From the NCBI GenBank assembly GCA_012515785.1, contig JAAYXR010000072.1, positions 1 to 32,697 on the forward strand: a stretch of DNA of 32,697 bases. The letters run 5' to 3'. The position numbers and the translations under genes are program-made. The notes below the pieces were generated by a model. That model was not told the DNA's origin, ran no database searches, and saw only the letters and a program-made list of their open reading frames with translations. The DNA is from Acholeplasmataceae bacterium (GTDB lineage: Bacteria > Bacillota_I > Bacilli_A > Acholeplasmatales > Acholeplasmataceae). Positions 31,321 through 32,697 of the stretch are shown piece by piece (the stretch's first letter is position 1; the number at the start of each line of letters is the position of its first letter).

Positions 31321-32568
31321 ATGGACATTGCAATTTTAGGAACTATTACAAAAGGCGAATCACTTGAAGCAACTAGAAGATCACTTGAAGAATTAAAGGC
31401 TCTAGCCTTAACTTTAGAAATAGACGGACAGGAGCAAATAATTCAATCAAGAGAAACTCCAGTACCAAGTACCTATTTTGGTAGTGGTAAAGTTGAAGAA
31501 ATTAAGTTAATCGCCGAATCAATTAACGCTTCGATTTTAATTGTTGATGATACTTTATCGCCAGCGCAAATTAGAAACTTAGAAAATATCCTAGAACTTC
31601 AAATCATTGATAGAAGTTTTTTAATCCTTCAAATATTTTCCATTAGAGCGAAAACTAATGAAGCTATTTTAGAAGTAAGACTCGCACAAAATGAATATAT
31701 GCTACCGCGTTTAGTTGGCCTTGGTAAGTCATTATCTCGTCAAGGCGGTGGTACTTATAACGCTAAGGGGCCTGGGGAAACTAAACTCGAATTAGATCGT
31801 AGAAAGCTACTAGATGATATTTCACGAGTTAAACGGGAACTCTCAAAAATCAGGAAAGCTAAATCAACATCAAGAAAACGTAGACAAAAAAATGAAGTTC
31901 CAATTGTCGTTTTAGTTGGTTATACTAACGCTGGTAAATCAGCAACTTATAACTCGCTTGTCACACTCCTTGATAACTATAATTCAAAACTCACTTTTGA
32001 AGAAGATATGCTGTTTGCCACTCTTGATACTAAGTCTAAGGTATTAAAAGCGGAAAATAGACCACCATTTATCTTAATTGATACTGTTGGTTTTATTCAT
32101 AAATTGCCACACGAATTAGTTAACTCCTTTGAGTCAACTTTATCTGATATTAAAGATGCTGATTTAATTATTCATGTTGTTGACGGCTTAAACGCTTCTC
32201 CTGAAGAGATGAAAATTACTAAAGAAATCTTAGAAAAATTAGAAGCTACTGAAATTGAAAGATTAATCGTCGTTACTAAATCTGATTTAATTGATGGGCC
32301 GGTATTATTAGATGAAGATTTCTTACCAATTTCTAATAAAACAAAAGATAACATTGATCTTTTAGTCTCTAATATTTACTATAATATCTATAATGATAAT
32401 GTCATTAGAGATTTGATTATTCCTTTTGAAGACGGGCATATAGTCAATTACTTAAAAGAAAATAATAATGTTATCTTTGCTAATTATATGGATCACGGAG
32501 TCCATATAAAAACCTCGCTGACTCCGCGCGAGGTTAAACGATATGAAAAATATATAATTAACGCTTAA
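31321..32568 (+). CDS. hflX: GTPase HflX
   Basis: 415 aa; GPGETKLELDRRKLL, VGYTNAGKSATYNSL, FATLDTKSK, DTVGFIHKLPHELVNSFESTL, VVTKSDL; SD AGGAAGGTGA. Confidence 0.97.
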   Translation: MDIAILGTITKGESLEATRRSLEELKALALTLEIDGQEQIIQSRETPVPSTYFGSGKVEEIKLIAESINASILIVDDTLSPAQIRNLENILELQIIDRSFLILQIFSIRAKTNEAILEVRLAQNEYMLPRLVGLGKSLSRQGGGTYNAKGPGETKLELDRRKLLDDISRVKRELSKIRKAKSTSRKRRQKNEVPIVVLVGYTNAGKSATYNSLVTLLDNYNSKLTFEEDMLFATLDTKSKVLKAENRPPFILIDTVGFIHKLPHELVNSFESTLSDIKDADLIIHVVDGLNASPEEMKITKEILEKLEATEIERLIVVTKSDLIDGPVLLDEDFLPISNKTKDNIDLLVSNIYYNIYNDNVIRDLIIPFEDGHIVNYLKENNNVIFANYMDHGVHIKTSLTPREVKRYEKYIINA

Positions 32569-32576
32569 TATAAAAG

Positions 32577-32640
32577 GGGCTGTAAAGAAATGAAGAATTA
32601 ATTTTTCTTCTTAGTACTTTACAGTCCTTTTTTCTTTTTT
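32577..32640 (+). terminator. Rho-independent terminator after hflX
   Basis: GGGCTGTAAAG (32577-32587) pairs with CTTTACAGTCC (32617-32627; one G-T), inner GAAGAA/TTCTTC stem, then TTTTTTCTTTTTT. Confidence 0.88.
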
Positions 32641-32697
32641 AGATAGAAAATATCGCAGTTCTACTAAAAAACACCTATTTTTAGCCATACTAAAAGA

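Noticed and set aside
32172-32354. Minus-strand 60-aa ORF inside hflX
   Set aside because: Shadow of the clearly coding hflX; no independent support

Overview
This is a 32.7 kb AT-rich, densely packed bacterial chromosomal window. Proteins and signals resemble low-GC Firmicutes or Acholeplasma/Izemoplasma-type Mollicutes. Genes read through without in-frame TGA and at least uvrA stops at TGA, so the code is probably 11. Nearly everything is on the minus strand; only hflX at the right edge is on the plus strand. I see three main minus-strand blocks. (1) glnS-pcrA-mini-UvrD-ligA-uvrA, with a good promoter upstream of glnS. (2) An 11-gene, roughly 11 kb apparent operon: BMP-type lipoprotein, ABC ATPase, two permeases, cysteine hydrolase, PfkB kinase, uridine-phosphorylase-family enzyme, BtpA-family TIM barrel, Fe-alcohol dehydrogenase, orphan TrpA-like TIM barrel and a GntR/UTRA regulator. 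It is bounded by a promoter carrying a perfect cre-like site and a 19-bp palindrome, and by a strong terminator. (3) A housekeeping block: cdaA, a small membrane protein, a TM-PAS-PAS-degenerate-GGDEF protein, fthC, ispDF, yutD and nifU-like, followed by pgi, tsaE, tsaB, rimI, tsaD and an exported protein of unknown function. The best candidate for an undescribed system is block 2: a possible nucleoside-to-C3/C2 catabolic route using TrpA-like and BtpA-like barrels in place of known aldolases. Also worth checking: the CdaA-linked PAS/degenerate-GGDEF module, a 2B-less UvrD-like helicase beside PcrA, and a Rho_N-like tail on an ABC permease. No tRNA, rRNA, CRISPR, IS element or phage genes were recognised. 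All family calls come from reading motifs by eye; no searches were run.
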